Origin: Flagellimonas marinaquae | GTDB taxonomy: Bacteria; Bacteroidota; Bacteroidia; Flavobacteriales; Flavobacteriaceae | Direction of reading: 5' to 3' | Length of the DNA: 64,000 nt | Assembly (NCBI RefSeq): GCF_023716465.1 | Contig: NZ_CP092415.1 | Location: forward strand, 3,325,501 to 3,389,500 | Shown: one piece after another, positions 53,171-62,972 of the stretch | Position numbering within the stretch: the first letter of the stretch is position 1 | Layout: every line of letters begins with the position of its first letter | Translations under genes and position numbers: made by a program | Notes under the pieces: generated by a model | The model's input: the letters and a program-made list of their open reading frames with translations, nothing else | Databases searched by the model: none | Told to the model about the DNA's origin: nothing

Positions 53171-56100
53171 TTAATTATTGTTGCTTAGGAAGAGGTAGCC
53201 TGAATAGTTCTTTGCACCTGGATTTTCATTGGGAAATTCGAGTATATAGAAATAAGTACCGCCAGGAAGTTTATTTTCTTTGGAAACTGTAGCCTTGCCT
53301 TCTGAAACCCCTGTGAACAATTTATTCCCGGTTCCATATCCTTCGGCTTCATAAACCAGGGCTCCCCATCTATTGAATACTTTTAAAGTGTTATCGGGAT
53401 AGGCCTCAATACCGTTTATTTGGAAATGATCATTGATTCCATCTCCATTTGGTGTAATCCCATTAAATATTTCAAAATCAGGGTCATTAATCGTAAAGGT
53501 GCAAATCTCCTCGGGTACCAACGTTTCGGTAGGGTTGTTTTCCAAAGGACTGTTATCGTCGGATAAATCAGATACCTTAGTTTGTTGGCCTACTATAGAA
53601 GCAAAGACCGTAGCTTGATTTACCACTGATCCATTCTCTATATCCATTTCTGTTATACTATAATTAGCGGTAAATGTCCAGCTTTCGCCAACAGATAGAA
53701 TACCATCGTCCCCTATGTCTTCTCCTGGGCTCAGCTGTGTGGAAATTACATCATCCAACTTTTGGTCTTCTAGTGTTATGTCGGTGAGATTTGCACTACC
53801 AACATTGCTCACGATAAAGGTGTATCGGATAGATTCGTTGCATCCATCCAAATCTAGGTCATCAAGTTCCCCTGTTTTTACCAAAGCAATCCCGGGACCA
53901 CCACTGGTACACACATCGGATGGAACCATTGTGGAATCTGAATCACCGTCAGAAATTGTTACATCCAAGTTCTCTGGTTTGGCGGATACCACCGCTTGGT
54001 TATTGATGGTACTATTGATTTCATTTAGCACTAGGCTATATAGGACTTGATAGCTCCAGCTCTCCCCAATGGACAGTACATTGTCATTGCCCATATCGGT
54101 ATTGGGGTCGGGGCCATCAACGGTTCCACCCAAGAAATCATCTTGCAGAACAACCTCAAGCAAGTCAAAATCCCCGGTATTGGCCACGGTAAAGCTGTAG
54201 AGAATACTTTCAATACAACCATCATTATTAAAATCATGTAGATTACCAATTTTATTGAGTTCAATGCTTGGAGCTCCAGTTGTACACGCCGTATCGGGAA
54301 CACTGGTCTGTGTCGGCCCATCCAAAGTTTCATCGCTAGGATGCGAAACATCTTGTAACGGGATATCCGTATCAAAGATTTCTGCGGTTACTGTTGCTGT
54401 ATTTTCCACAAAGGTCAGATCTATATCTTCCTGAACAATGGCGTAAATGGCTTCAAATGTCCAACTTTCTGCTGGTGAAAGCACACCATCCTCGTTTACG
54501 TCCGTTCCTGCGATGGGGCCAACAATTTCACCTCCAAATAAGTTATCCAATAAGACAACGCTATCCAAAGCCACATCTCCATTGTTTGTGACGGTGAAAG
54601 TGTACAATATACTTTCTTGGCAGCCATCTTGGTTCAAGTCTTCCAGCGCCCCTGTTTTTATGAGACTTATGCTTGCCGTACCTTGCTCGCAGGAATCTGA
54701 AGATATTGTGGTGTTTGTGGGGTCATTTTCATTGGAATTTGGGGAATCGTCATCGGATTGGTCCTGTACCTCAGCGGTTCCACATAGATTGAATGCGGTA
54801 ACGGTAGCGGTATTTTCTACATTGCCCGCATCTATGTCGGACTGTTGTAAAGGATATAGGCCAGAGAACACCCAGTTTTCGCCCACGCTCAAAATACCAT
54901 CCGAACCATCGTCCGAGGTATCATCCAAAATGGGATTCCCTTGTAACAAATTATCAACGATACTAACGGTTGCTAGGGGAGCGTCACCGGTATTGTGCAC
55001 TGTAAAGGTATATTGAATGTGATCATCACAACCATCGTTATCAATAATATCCACAGTTTCTCCTTCTTTTATCAAACCGACGGATATATTTTGGCAACTA
55101 CTCAGGTCTACCTCGGTAACATCATCTTCATCTGGACTATTGTCATCCGATAGGTCTTCAATGGGAAAATCCGGATAGGCCTGTACGTTTGAGGTTACAT
55201 AGGCCTGGTTGTGAAAACATCCAAAATCGATGTCGTTTTGGGTAATAGGCTGGGTTGCAGTATAAATCCAGGTCTCATTAGGATCTAATAAACCAATATT
55301 GTTTTCATCGCCCGTGGGGCCATTGATTACCATGGGCAGGTTAAGGTCAGTGAGCACCACATTCTCAAGTAGCTCGTTGGATGTACTTTCGTTGGTCACG
55401 GTGAAAGTGTAATCTATGGCCGTACAATCTGCATTTACGACCCCGGTCTTAATCAACCCAATACGGGGCTCACAATCATTAAGGAGTATAATGGTCGGCC
55501 TGTCCTCATCAGCGCTTTCAAAATCAGATACATCCTCTACGGTCACATCAGGAAAACCGACCAAGGCCGCCTTCACTAAAGCAGAATTTTCCACCTGTCC
55601 ATTTAAGCGGTCTTCGGTGGTCAATTGGTACTCAATGGTATTGAAAATCCAGGTTTCACCAGGATCCAATTGCCCTGGGTTTACATCATCCCCTTCACTT
55701 GGTGTTAGTGGAATAGATAGGGGTAGGTTTAAATCGGTAATGGTCACATTCTCCAAAATCTGTCCATCCGTACTTTCATTGGTCACTCTAAAGGTGTAAT
55801 CTATAAATGCACAACCGTCTATTTCACCTTGTCCATCCTTGGCCACTCCTGTTTTTATTAGGTGTATTCGAGGTACACAGTTTATCAAACTTATAACGGT
55901 CGGATCATTCTCTGTTGGGCTATCATCATCTGAGAGATCCGAAACCTTTTCTCCGATTTGTCCCACAACATCTGCCGTAACAGTGGCTTGATTGGTAACT
56001 TGCCCGTTGTCCAAATCTTGTTGAAGAACGGTATAAGTGGCATTGTAGATCCATGTTTCTCCTTGATCAATCTGGTTGTTACTATTGTCGTCCCCAGATA

Positions 56101-58006
56101 TGGGCCCTGTAATAACACCGCCTAGCAACGGGTCGTTAAGTACTGGGTTTTCCAGTACGGTCAATGCGCCTTCGTTGGTTACTTGAAAAGTGTAAAAGAT
56201 TTCAAAACAACCAGAGCCACCGACTTCATCCAATGCGGTACCGGTCTTTATTAAAGATATGTTCGGGACACAGTGTGACAAGCTAAATACCGTAGGGTCG
56301 TCTTCCCATACATTGTCATCATCGGATAAGTCAGATATTGTAACTCCAGGTTGACCCTGAACATCTGCCGTAACCGTGGCTTGATTTGTGACCTGTCCAT
56401 TATCTATATCTTGCTGGGTTATATTGTAATTGCTGATATAAGCCCATTCTTCACCTACTTCCAATAGTCCGTTATTATTTGTATCCCCAGATACCGGGCC
56501 ATTGATTACCCCGCCCAATAGTGGGTCGGTAAGCACAACATTTTCCAAAACCTCACCATTTAAGCTTTGGTTGACTACTGAAAAAGTGTATTCCAATTCT
56601 TCGCAGACTATTACATCAATTCCCTTTTTAACTACAGTAACACTTGGTGCGCATGGAGCAACATTGGTTACAGTTGGCCTATTTTCATCAAAACTTTCAA
56701 AATCTGAAAGGTCAACAGAACGGAATTGAATATTAGGTAATGGTATGGGAGTAGCTTCCACATAGGCTTGGTTTGTTACTTGTCCAGCGATAAAATCACT
56801 TGGCGTTACTTCGTATTTCTTATCAAAAATCCATGTCTCACCCGGTTCCAATACGCCAGAGGCTCCCTCGTCTCCTGAGTTGGGCTCTCCAAGATTTCCA
56901 CCCAGTAATGGATCTATCAACATAACCGATTCAAAAGTTTCGGTAGGGTCCCCAGCATGTATGAGCTGAAATGTATATGAAACAGTTGTACATTCCCCGC
57001 CTTCTGCCTGATCACCAAAAACTCCTGTTTTAACCAAGCGAATGTCGTTGGAACAAAATAAATCTGTATTTGTTGGGGCATCCAAATTAAAATCAGTTGG
57101 ATGGGAAAGGTCACTAACGATTAAACTTGGTTGGCCCACCAATTCGCAGGTAATGGTTGCTTGGTTGCTCAAGGTTCCCATGTCATAATCGTTTGTGGTC
57201 AAATTTCTTGAAGCGGTGAACTCCCATGACTCCCCCGCATTAAATATCCCATCATTGTTGGAATCACCTATGTTTGGTGATGCTCCAGTAAAAGTTAACT
57301 CGGGATCTAGATCCGTTACAACAAGATTGGTATATGATTCATTTGCTGTATTTAGGTTTCTAACAACCAATGTGTATTCTATTGTGATACACCCTGGTGA
57401 ATTGCCCAAGAAATCCTTGGTTTCCACCAAAAGCACCGACCCTATATTCCTACATGAGGAAATATCGAGTATGGTTGGATCATCTTCATTGAACAAGTTA
57501 TCGTCGGATAAATCAATTGTGGTTACCCCCGGTTGCCCCACAACTTCGCACGTGACCCTTACTTGGTTTTGAAAGGAGTCTTGACTAAGGTCATCGGGAC
57601 TTAAATTTCGTGTTGCATTGAGTTCCCATGATTCACCAGGATCCAATATCCCATCGTTATTAGTATCACCGGATACGGGAGTAAGGTTTACTATCAACGC
57701 TGGATCATTTATATCAATGGCCTCTGTAATTGTTAGTGATTCACTATTGGTACTATTATTTCTTATAAATACTGTATAATTTATAGCAGAACAATCTCCA
57801 TTGACGGTTCCGGACACGACCACTGCTATACTTGGCACATAGAGGTTTGTGCCTGTTTCGGTTGTGTTATTGTAAATTGCATTTTCCGTATAGTAACCAT
57901 TCAATGTATGGGCCCTTAGGGCCAAGCTAAAGCTGATCAAGGTAAAAAGCAACAAAATTGACCCTATATGAAACCTTTGGTTACTTTCTTTATATCTCGT
58001 TTTCAT
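53171..58006 (-). CDS. Giant surface adhesin with DUF11-like repeats and gliding-type C-terminal domain
   Basis: 1611 aa. Signal peptide ~1-33, then 11 tandem domains of ~120-140 residues. Each carries an IxLIKTG start, a CxxIxYTFTVTN strand, LLGG, GDxNNNGxLDxGETWIY and QVTNQATVTA, ending in an Asp-rich LSDDDSPxExDPT stretch. They match the DUF11/DUF7507 Ig-like class, with acidic loops suited to calcium. The last ~100 residues (FEIFNGITPNGDGINDHF ... NRWGALVYEAEGYG ... LPGGTYFYILEF) are the gliding-motility-associated C-terminal domain, the type B signal for type IX secretion, as on SprB. Probably a surface adhesin for gliding or attachment. Confidence 0.93.
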   Translation of the reverse strand: MKTRYKESNQRFHIGSILLLFTLISFSLALRAHTLNGYYTENAIYNNTTETGTNLYVPSIAVVVSGTVNGDCSAINYTVFIRNNSTNSESLTITEAIDINDPALIVNLTPVSGDTNNDGILDPGESWELNATRNLSPDDLSQDSFQNQVRVTCEVVGQPGVTTIDLSDDNLFNEDDPTILDISSCRNIGSVLLVETKDFLGNSPGCITIEYTLVVRNLNTANESYTNLVVTDLDPELTFTGASPNIGDSNNDGIFNAGESWEFTASRNLTTNDYDMGTLSNQATITCELVGQPSLIVSDLSHPTDFNLDAPTNTDLFCSNDIRLVKTGVFGDQAEGGECTTVSYTFQLIHAGDPTETFESVMLIDPLLGGNLGEPNSGDEGASGVLEPGETWIFDKKYEVTPSDFIAGQVTNQAYVEATPIPLPNIQFRSVDLSDFESFDENRPTVTNVAPCAPSVTVVKKGIDVIVCEELEYTFSVVNQSLNGEVLENVVLTDPLLGGVINGPVSGDTNNNGLLEVGEEWAYISNYNITQQDIDNGQVTNQATVTADVQGQPGVTISDLSDDDNVWEDDPTVFSLSHCVPNISLIKTGTALDEVGGSGCFEIFYTFQVTNEGALTVLENPVLNDPLLGGVITGPISGDDNSNNQIDQGETWIYNATYTVLQQDLDNGQVTNQATVTADVVGQIGEKVSDLSDDDSPTENDPTVISLINCVPRIHLIKTGVAKDGQGEIDGCAFIDYTFRVTNESTDGQILENVTITDLNLPLSIPLTPSEGDDVNPGQLDPGETWIFNTIEYQLTTEDRLNGQVENSALVKAALVGFPDVTVEDVSDFESADEDRPTIILLNDCEPRIGLIKTGVVNADCTAIDYTFTVTNESTSNELLENVVLTDLNLPMVINGPTGDENNIGLLDPNETWIYTATQPITQNDIDFGCFHNQAYVTSNVQAYPDFPIEDLSDDNSPDEDDVTEVDLSSCQNISVGLIKEGETVDIIDNDGCDDHIQYTFTVHNTGDAPLATVSIVDNLLQGNPILDDTSDDGSDGILSVGENWVFSGLYPLQQSDIDAGNVENTATVTAFNLCGTAEVQDQSDDDSPNSNENDPTNTTISSDSCEQGTASISLIKTGALEDLNQDGCQESILYTFTVTNNGDVALDSVVLLDNLFGGEIVGPIAGTDVNEDGVLSPAESWTFEAIYAIVQEDIDLTFVENTATVTAEIFDTDIPLQDVSHPSDETLDGPTQTSVPDTACTTGAPSIELNKIGNLHDFNNDGCIESILYSFTVANTGDFDLLEVVLQDDFLGGTVDGPDPNTDMGNDNVLSIGESWSYQVLYSLVLNEINSTINNQAVVSAKPENLDVTISDGDSDSTMVPSDVCTSGGPGIALVKTGELDDLDLDGCNESIRYTFIVSNVGSANLTDITLEDQKLDDVISTQLSPGEDIGDDGILSVGESWTFTANYSITEMDIENGSVVNQATVFASIVGQQTKVSDLSDDNSPLENNPTETLVPEEICTFTINDPDFEIFNGITPNGDGINDHFQINGIEAYPDNTLKVFNRWGALVYEAEGYGTGNKLFTGVSEGKATVSKENKLPGGTYFYILEFPNENPGAKNYSGYLFLSNNN

Positions 58007-58388
58007 GGCAATTAGCTTTGTGGTTATTGGTAAGGAACGGGAAGAAGAATCCGATACAATAAGCTATGCTCGATGTATTCGAACTTTTGTTTACAAATAA
58101 CGGATGGATGTTTTGTGGAACGTATAAATTCACCATACGTGAATAAATTGTTATTTAACCCACAATTTTAGGCAGATAAATAAGATGGCTTAGGTGTCAT
58201 TTGATAAATCAATGATATGAATTGACGAAATAAGCATATCAATTGACGGGATAATCCCATAAATTAGGGGGTAAACATATAAGATTACAAATACAAAAGT
58301 GGTTTCTTACAAACTTGAAATACCTTTATATTTATAAATATAAACTCTCCTGCTCAAGGTCCTATTAAGAGTTGTCAGCTTTTTTACT
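58007..58388. other. Intergenic region upstream of the adhesin gene
   Basis: 382 bp, AT-rich, no ORF or RNA seen. It should hold the adhesin operon promoter. The only structured feature is the 21-bp-spaced direct repeat at 58214-58254. Confidence 0.5.
58214..58254. repeat. Tandem 21-bp-spaced direct repeat
   Basis: GATATGAATTGACGAAATAA (58214-58233) and CATATCAATTGACGGGATAA (58235-58254) match at 16 of 20 positions and lie two helical turns apart, about 210 bp upstream of the adhesin ATG. Possible operator for a dimeric regulator. Confidence 0.5.
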
Positions 58389-61166
58389 TTAGATTATTTG
58401 AGCGAGATATTTACTCGTATGTGACAAATTATTTTTAACGATTTCCTCCGGAGTGCCTTCGACTACCAAGTTCCCACCTTTTTCACCGCCTTCGAGGCCT
58501 AGGTCTATAATGTAATCAGCACATTTTATGAGCTCCATATTGTGTTCGATAACAATAATGGAATGTCCCTTGTCCAAAAGTTCTTCAAAGGATTTGAGCA
58601 GTTTTTTGATATCGTGAAAATGAAGACCCGTAGTGGGTTCATCAAAAATGAACAAGGCTTTTTCCTTGGTATGACCTTTCACCAGGAATGATGCAAGTTT
58701 TATTCGTTGTGCCTCGCCGCCAGATAGGGTGGAAGAGGATTGCCCCAAGGTAACATAACCCAATCCTACATCTTGCAACGGTTTTAGCTTGGTTACGATC
58801 TTGTTCTGATTGTACTTGGTAAAGTGATCAATGGCATCGTCAATGGTCATGTTCAAGATATCATCTATGTTCTTACCTTCGAACTGGACTTCCAGGATTT
58901 CCTTTTTAAAACGTTTGCCGCCACATACATCACACTCCAAATGTACATCGGCCATAAACTGCATCTCTACGGTAATCTCTCCCTCTCCCTTACATTTTTC
59001 GCAACGACCACCATCTACATTAAAGGAAAAGTGTTTGGCCTTATAACCACGTAGCTTGCTCAGTTTTTGCGAAGCGAGCAGACTTCTTATATCATCGTAG
59101 GCTTTAATATAAGTGACCGGATTGGAGCGCGAGGAACGGCCAATCGGGTTTTGATCTACAAATTCCACATGTTTGATATGGGCATACTTGCCATACATTT
59201 CCGAGAACTGTCCGGCCTTTTCACCATACCCCCCCGTTTCCTTCAAAATAGAAGGATACAGAATTTTACGGACCAAGGTACTTTTTCCACTTCCCGACAC
59301 TCCGGTGACCACTGTGAGTACGTTCAAAGGAAAAGTAACATCTATGTTTTTGAGATTGTTCTCTCTCGCTCCTTTAATTTGAATGTAATGCTTTGAGTTT
59401 CTCCGTTCTGAAGGAACAGGGATTTCCATGGTTCCATTAAGATAGTTTGCCGTTAACGAATCTGCCTGTAAGATGGTTTCCCAATCCCCGGTAGCCACTA
59501 CGTTTCCGCCCAGGGTCCCCGCTTCTGGGCCAATGTCGATAATTTCATCGGCAGCCTTCATAATATCTTCATCGTGTTCTACTACAATAACGGTATTCCC
59601 CAGATCACGAAGTGATTTTAATACTTCGATCAAATTTTCGGTGTCCCTGGGATGAAGTCCAATGCTGGGTTCGTCCAAAATATACATGGACCCCACTAAA
59701 CTGCTTCCCAAGGATGTGGCGAGATTGATCCGTTGACTTTCCCCTCCGGAAAGGGTGTTGGATTTTCGATTTAATGTAAGATAACCTAGACCGACCTTGT
59801 CCAAAAACTCCAATCGGGTGGTAATTTCCTTGAGCAATCGTTTGGATATTGCCGTGTCGTGCTCGGACAGCTGTAAGCCGTTAAAAAACGGCATTAATTG
59901 TTTAATGGGCAGCTCTATTAGATCTGAAATGGATTTATTGTCCACTTTTACAAAGTTCGCTTCTTTGCGCAGGCGTTTTCCTTTACATACGGAGCATTTG
60001 GTTTTACCTCGGTATCTGGACAACATTACCCTGTTCTGGATTTTATAGCTTTTCTCCTCCAGTTCCTCAAAAAATTTATGTATACCAATAAAATGTTCGT
60101 TGCCGTCCCAAACCAATTGTTTTTGGGAATCCGAAAGTTCGAACCAAGGTTTATGTATGGGAAAGTCGAACTTGTATGCCGAATTTACCAATTGATCCCT
60201 GTACCAGCCCATACTTTCGCCACGCCAAGGGAAGATTGCATTTTCATAAACGGATAAAGAGGTGTTGGGAATTACCAGGTCTTCATCAATACCTATTACA
60301 TCACCATATCCTTCGCACTTTGGGCATGCACCGTAGGGATTGTTAAAACTGAACAAGTGTACATTGGGTTCCAAAAACTTCATTCCGTCTAACTCAAACT
60401 GGTTGCTGAATGTTTTGATCTCGCCAGTCTGAAGGTTTTCTATGGCACAGGTTCCCTTACCTTCAAAAAACGCATTGTCCACTGCATTGGCCAAACGGTT
60501 CCAGAAATCCTCATCATTCTTCACTATAATACGATCTACTACAAGATCGAATTCCCTACCGATATCTTCCGGGGCTTGATCAATACGGATGACTTCTCCC
60601 TTATATTTTATCCTGGCATACCCTTGTTTGGAAAAAAGCTCCAACGATTTTAGCGGTTCTCGTTCGTCGGATATGGTTATGGGGGACAACAAAAGAAGTT
60701 TGTCCCTTTCGTTCAACTGCTTTATGTAGTCGATAACATCGGTTACGGTATGCTTTTTAACCACTTTGCCAGAAATAGGTGAAATGGTTTTCCCAATACG
60801 TGCGTAAAGCAGTTTTAGGTAATCGTATATTTCCGTGGTAGTGCCCACCGTAGATCTTGGGTTGGTGGAATTTACTTTTTGTTCTATGGCAATGGCAGGG
60901 GCTATACCTTTAATATAATCCACTTTGGGTTTGTCCAATTTTCCCAAGAACTGTCGTGCATAGGAGGAAAGACTTTCCACATATCTACGCTGTCCTTCGG
61001 CATAAAGTGTATCAAAAGCCAAACTCGATTTTCCAGAACCGGATAATCCTGTGATAACCACCAACTTATTTCTTGGAATCACAACATCGATATTCTTTAG
61101 GTTATGTAGTTTGGCACCTTTGATTATAATATTCTGCTTAGGATCTACGTTGATATTGATTGCCAT
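58389..61166 (-). CDS. uvrA: Excinuclease ABC subunit A
   Basis: 925 aa DNA-damage sensor of nucleotide excision repair; works as a dimer with UvrB. Two ABC ATPase modules: first Walker A GLSGSGKSSLAFDT (~38-51) with signature LSGGESQRINLA (~470). The second module has GVSGSGKSTLV (~625) and LSGGEAQRIKLA (~820). Zinc sites are in CPKCEGYGD, CSVCKGKRL, CEKCKGEGE and CDVCGGKRF. Length and order are normal. Bacteroidota often carry two uvrA copies; which one this is cannot be told from the window. Confidence 0.97.
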   Translation of the reverse strand: MAININVDPKQNIIIKGAKLHNLKNIDVVIPRNKLVVITGLSGSGKSSLAFDTLYAEGQRRYVESLSSYARQFLGKLDKPKVDYIKGIAPAIAIEQKVNSTNPRSTVGTTTEIYDYLKLLYARIGKTISPISGKVVKKHTVTDVIDYIKQLNERDKLLLLSPITISDEREPLKSLELFSKQGYARIKYKGEVIRIDQAPEDIGREFDLVVDRIIVKNDEDFWNRLANAVDNAFFEGKGTCAIENLQTGEIKTFSNQFELDGMKFLEPNVHLFSFNNPYGACPKCEGYGDVIGIDEDLVIPNTSLSVYENAIFPWRGESMGWYRDQLVNSAYKFDFPIHKPWFELSDSQKQLVWDGNEHFIGIHKFFEELEEKSYKIQNRVMLSRYRGKTKCSVCKGKRLRKEANFVKVDNKSISDLIELPIKQLMPFFNGLQLSEHDTAISKRLLKEITTRLEFLDKVGLGYLTLNRKSNTLSGGESQRINLATSLGSSLVGSMYILDEPSIGLHPRDTENLIEVLKSLRDLGNTVIVVEHDEDIMKAADEIIDIGPEAGTLGGNVVATGDWETILQADSLTANYLNGTMEIPVPSERRNSKHYIQIKGARENNLKNIDVTFPLNVLTVVTGVSGSGKSTLVRKILYPSILKETGGYGEKAGQFSEMYGKYAHIKHVEFVDQNPIGRSSRSNPVTYIKAYDDIRSLLASQKLSKLRGYKAKHFSFNVDGGRCEKCKGEGEITVEMQFMADVHLECDVCGGKRFKKEILEVQFEGKNIDDILNMTIDDAIDHFTKYNQNKIVTKLKPLQDVGLGYVTLGQSSSTLSGGEAQRIKLASFLVKGHTKEKALFIFDEPTTGLHFHDIKKLLKSFEELLDKGHSIIVIEHNMELIKCADYIIDLGLEGGEKGGNLVVEGTPEEIVKNNLSHTSKYLAQII

Positions 61167-61417
61167 ATGTTAAAATTAGGGTTCCAAAGATACGATACAC
61201 TGCACTTTATACGTATATTGTATCAGTTAACATATAAAAATCGTCAACTCACAACATAGATTTTTAGGTCGCCTCCCTATTTATCTATATTTGAAGTGTA
61301 ATTAAAATCCTGATAGGCCTATACAGAATAATTACTTTTTAAAGATTAAAAACTGAATAACTAAAGTCTTTCTTGGCAAAGGAAGGGCTGTGATTTTAAC
61401 CCAAAAAAGTAATTTGT

Positions 61418-62002
61418 ATGGAACAGCTACAGATTAATGACTCGATTTTAGTAAAGAACTACATTAACGGAGACGAAAAGGCTCTTGAAATCCTAATCAA
61501 CAGACACAACCAAAGAATCACCAGCTTTATATACAGCAAAGTTTTGGATAGAGATGTGGCAGAGGACATCTTCCAGGACACTTTTATTAAGGTGATCAAA
61601 ACCTTGAAAAAAGGAAGCTACAGCGAAGAGGGTAAATTTTTACCTTGGGTAATGCGAATTGCCCACAATTTGGTGATTGACCATTTCCGTAAAAACAAGA
61701 GAATGCCCAAATTTGAGGGAAGCGACGATTTCAACATCTTCTCCGTAATCCACGACGAGAAATTGAACGCCGAAAAACAGATCATTAAAGATCAAATAGA
61801 AAGTGATCTTACCCTTTTGATCGAAGAATTACCGGACGACCAGCGCGAAGTACTTATCATGCGAATCTACAAGGACATGAGTTTCAAAGAGATATCCGAA
61901 AACACCAACGTTAGTATTAACACAGCTTTGGGCAGAATGCGATACGCTCTTATTAATCTTAGAAAAATAGTTGAGCGTAAGAACATCGTTTTAACGAATT
62001 AA
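61418..62002 (+). CDS. RNA polymerase sigma factor, sigma-70/ECF-like
   Basis: 194 aa with sigma region 2 (DVAEDIFQDTFIKVIKTLKKG ... LPWVMRIAHNLVIDHFRKNKR, ~45-95) and region 4 (LPDDQREVLIMRIYKDMSFKEISENTNVSINTALGRMRYA, ~145-185). No regions 1.1 or 3, so ECF type. No anti-sigma factor gene follows; instead there is a 47-aa ORF, a combination I associate with a conserved flavobacterial arrangement (from memory, unverified). Confidence 0.93.
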   Translation: MEQLQINDSILVKNYINGDEKALEILINRHNQRITSFIYSKVLDRDVAEDIFQDTFIKVIKTLKKGSYSEEGKFLPWVMRIAHNLVIDHFRKNKRMPKFEGSDDFNIFSVIHDEKLNAEKQIIKDQIESDLTLLIEELPDDQREVLIMRIYKDMSFKEISENTNVSINTALGRMRYALINLRKIVERKNIVLTN

Positions 62003-62078
62003 TCGGCATTACGTCGAACGCTGCAATATTTCCAATCTAGCGCCGTTATATAATGGAAACAATTACTTACGCTAGAAT

Positions 62079-62222
62079 ATGGAAAACATTTACTCTGAAG
62101 AACAAAAATCCGTAAAAACGGTAAAAGCGAGCCAGAAAACTGTTGATTTCTTACTTAGCTTTTCAAAATCGATTCATGTAGTTGACTACAAAAAACACCA
62201 GTTTGAAGTAACATTGAATTAA
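62079..62222 (+). CDS. Small ORF downstream of the sigma factor, 47 aa
   Basis: ATG 62079 to TAA 62222, encoding a 47-aa polar peptide that begins MENIYSEEQKSVKTVKASQK and has the middle segment TVDFLLSFSKSIHVVDYK. No signal, no membrane span. It lies 76 bp after the sigma factor stop and just before a terminator, so it would be the second gene of that unit. An alternative ATG at 62053 in another frame stops after 20 codons. Function unknown; could be a regulator of the sigma factor. Confidence 0.6.
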   Translation: MENIYSEEQKSVKTVKASQKTVDFLLSFSKSIHVVDYKKHQFEVTLN

Positions 62223-62243
62223 TTTAAGGATCAAACTGACGAA

Positions 62244-62272
62244 AAGAGCCGCAATTAGCGGCTCTTTTTGTT
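62244..62272. terminator. Bidirectional terminator
   Basis: Stem AAGAGCCGC / GCGGCTCTT with an AATTA loop and T runs on both strands, between the converging 47-aa ORF and nth. The nth stop codon lies in the loop. Confidence 0.85.
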
Positions 62273-62917
62273 TTTATAGTATTCGTTGATCACCGATTTG
62301 CGCCCAATAGTCTTTGTGATAATATCCTTTTCCAAGTCCCAGCCCCTGGCAGGCGAATATTCCCGGCCATACCAAATTATTTGAAGGTGCAACCTGTTCC
62401 AGATTTCTTTTGGAAATAAACGTTTGGCATCACGTTCGGTCTGTACCACATTTTTGCCATTGCTAAAACCCCAACGGTACATCAACCTATGAATATGGGT
62501 GTCCACCGGAAAGGCTGGAATCCCAAAGGCTTGTGAAACCACTACACTTGCGGTTTTATGTCCCACTGCAGGCAATTCTTCCAACAAAGCAATATCCCTG
62601 GGTACCTTGCCATTGTACTTTTCTATCAATATTTTGGAAAGTCCATAAATGCCTTTTGCTTTCATAGGGGATAGACCCACTGGCTTAATGATCTCCCGAA
62701 TCTCTTCCTCAGATAACTTTACCATATCGTATGGATTATCGGCCTTTTCAAATAAAAGAGGGGTAATTTGATTGACACGAACATCGGTACTTTGTGCGGA
62801 TAGCAAAACTGCAATCAACAAGGTATAGGGATCCTTATGATCTAAAGGTATGGGAATGGTAGGATAAAGTTCATCCAAGGTTTTTACGGCGAAATCAACC
62901 TTTTCTTGTTTGGTCAT
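62255..62917 (-). CDS. nth: Endonuclease III-like glycosylase without iron-sulfur cysteines
   Basis: 220-aa HhH-GPD base excision repair protein removing oxidised pyrimidines with AP-lyase activity. The helix-hairpin-helix and catalytic Lys are in LEELPAVGHKTASVVVSQ (~Lys120) and the catalytic Asp in PVDTHIHRL (~138). E. coli Nth ends in a four-cysteine 4Fe-4S loop. Here the equivalent stretch is GREYSPARGWDLEKDIITK and the whole protein has no cysteine. This cluster-less form is probably a lineage feature. Confidence 0.9.
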   Translation of the reverse strand: MTKQEKVDFAVKTLDELYPTIPIPLDHKDPYTLLIAVLLSAQSTDVRVNQITPLLFEKADNPYDMVKLSEEEIREIIKPVGLSPMKAKGIYGLSKILIEKYNGKVPRDIALLEELPAVGHKTASVVVSQAFGIPAFPVDTHIHRLMYRWGFSNGKNVVQTERDAKRLFPKEIWNRLHLQIIWYGREYSPARGWDLEKDIITKTIGRKSVINEYYKNKKSR

Positions 62918-62924
62918 ATTTGTT

Positions 62925-62932
62925 TAACTTTG
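62925..62932 (+). promoter_or_regulatory. Putative -7 element for bcp
   Basis: TAACTTTG fits TAnnTTTG in the 55-bp divergent gap between nth and bcp, 41 bp before ATG 62973; a TTG trinucleotide 16-19 bp upstream may be the -33 part. Confidence 0.45.
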
Positions 62933-62972
62933 CTTGTGTAAATATTAAACAATAAATTCAATCACAAAGATC

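Noticed and set aside
53171..58006. Tandem repeats in this stretch as a CRISPR or satellite
   Set aside because: The repeats are ~390 bp, keep one long reading frame and encode diverged beta domains; they are coding repeats.
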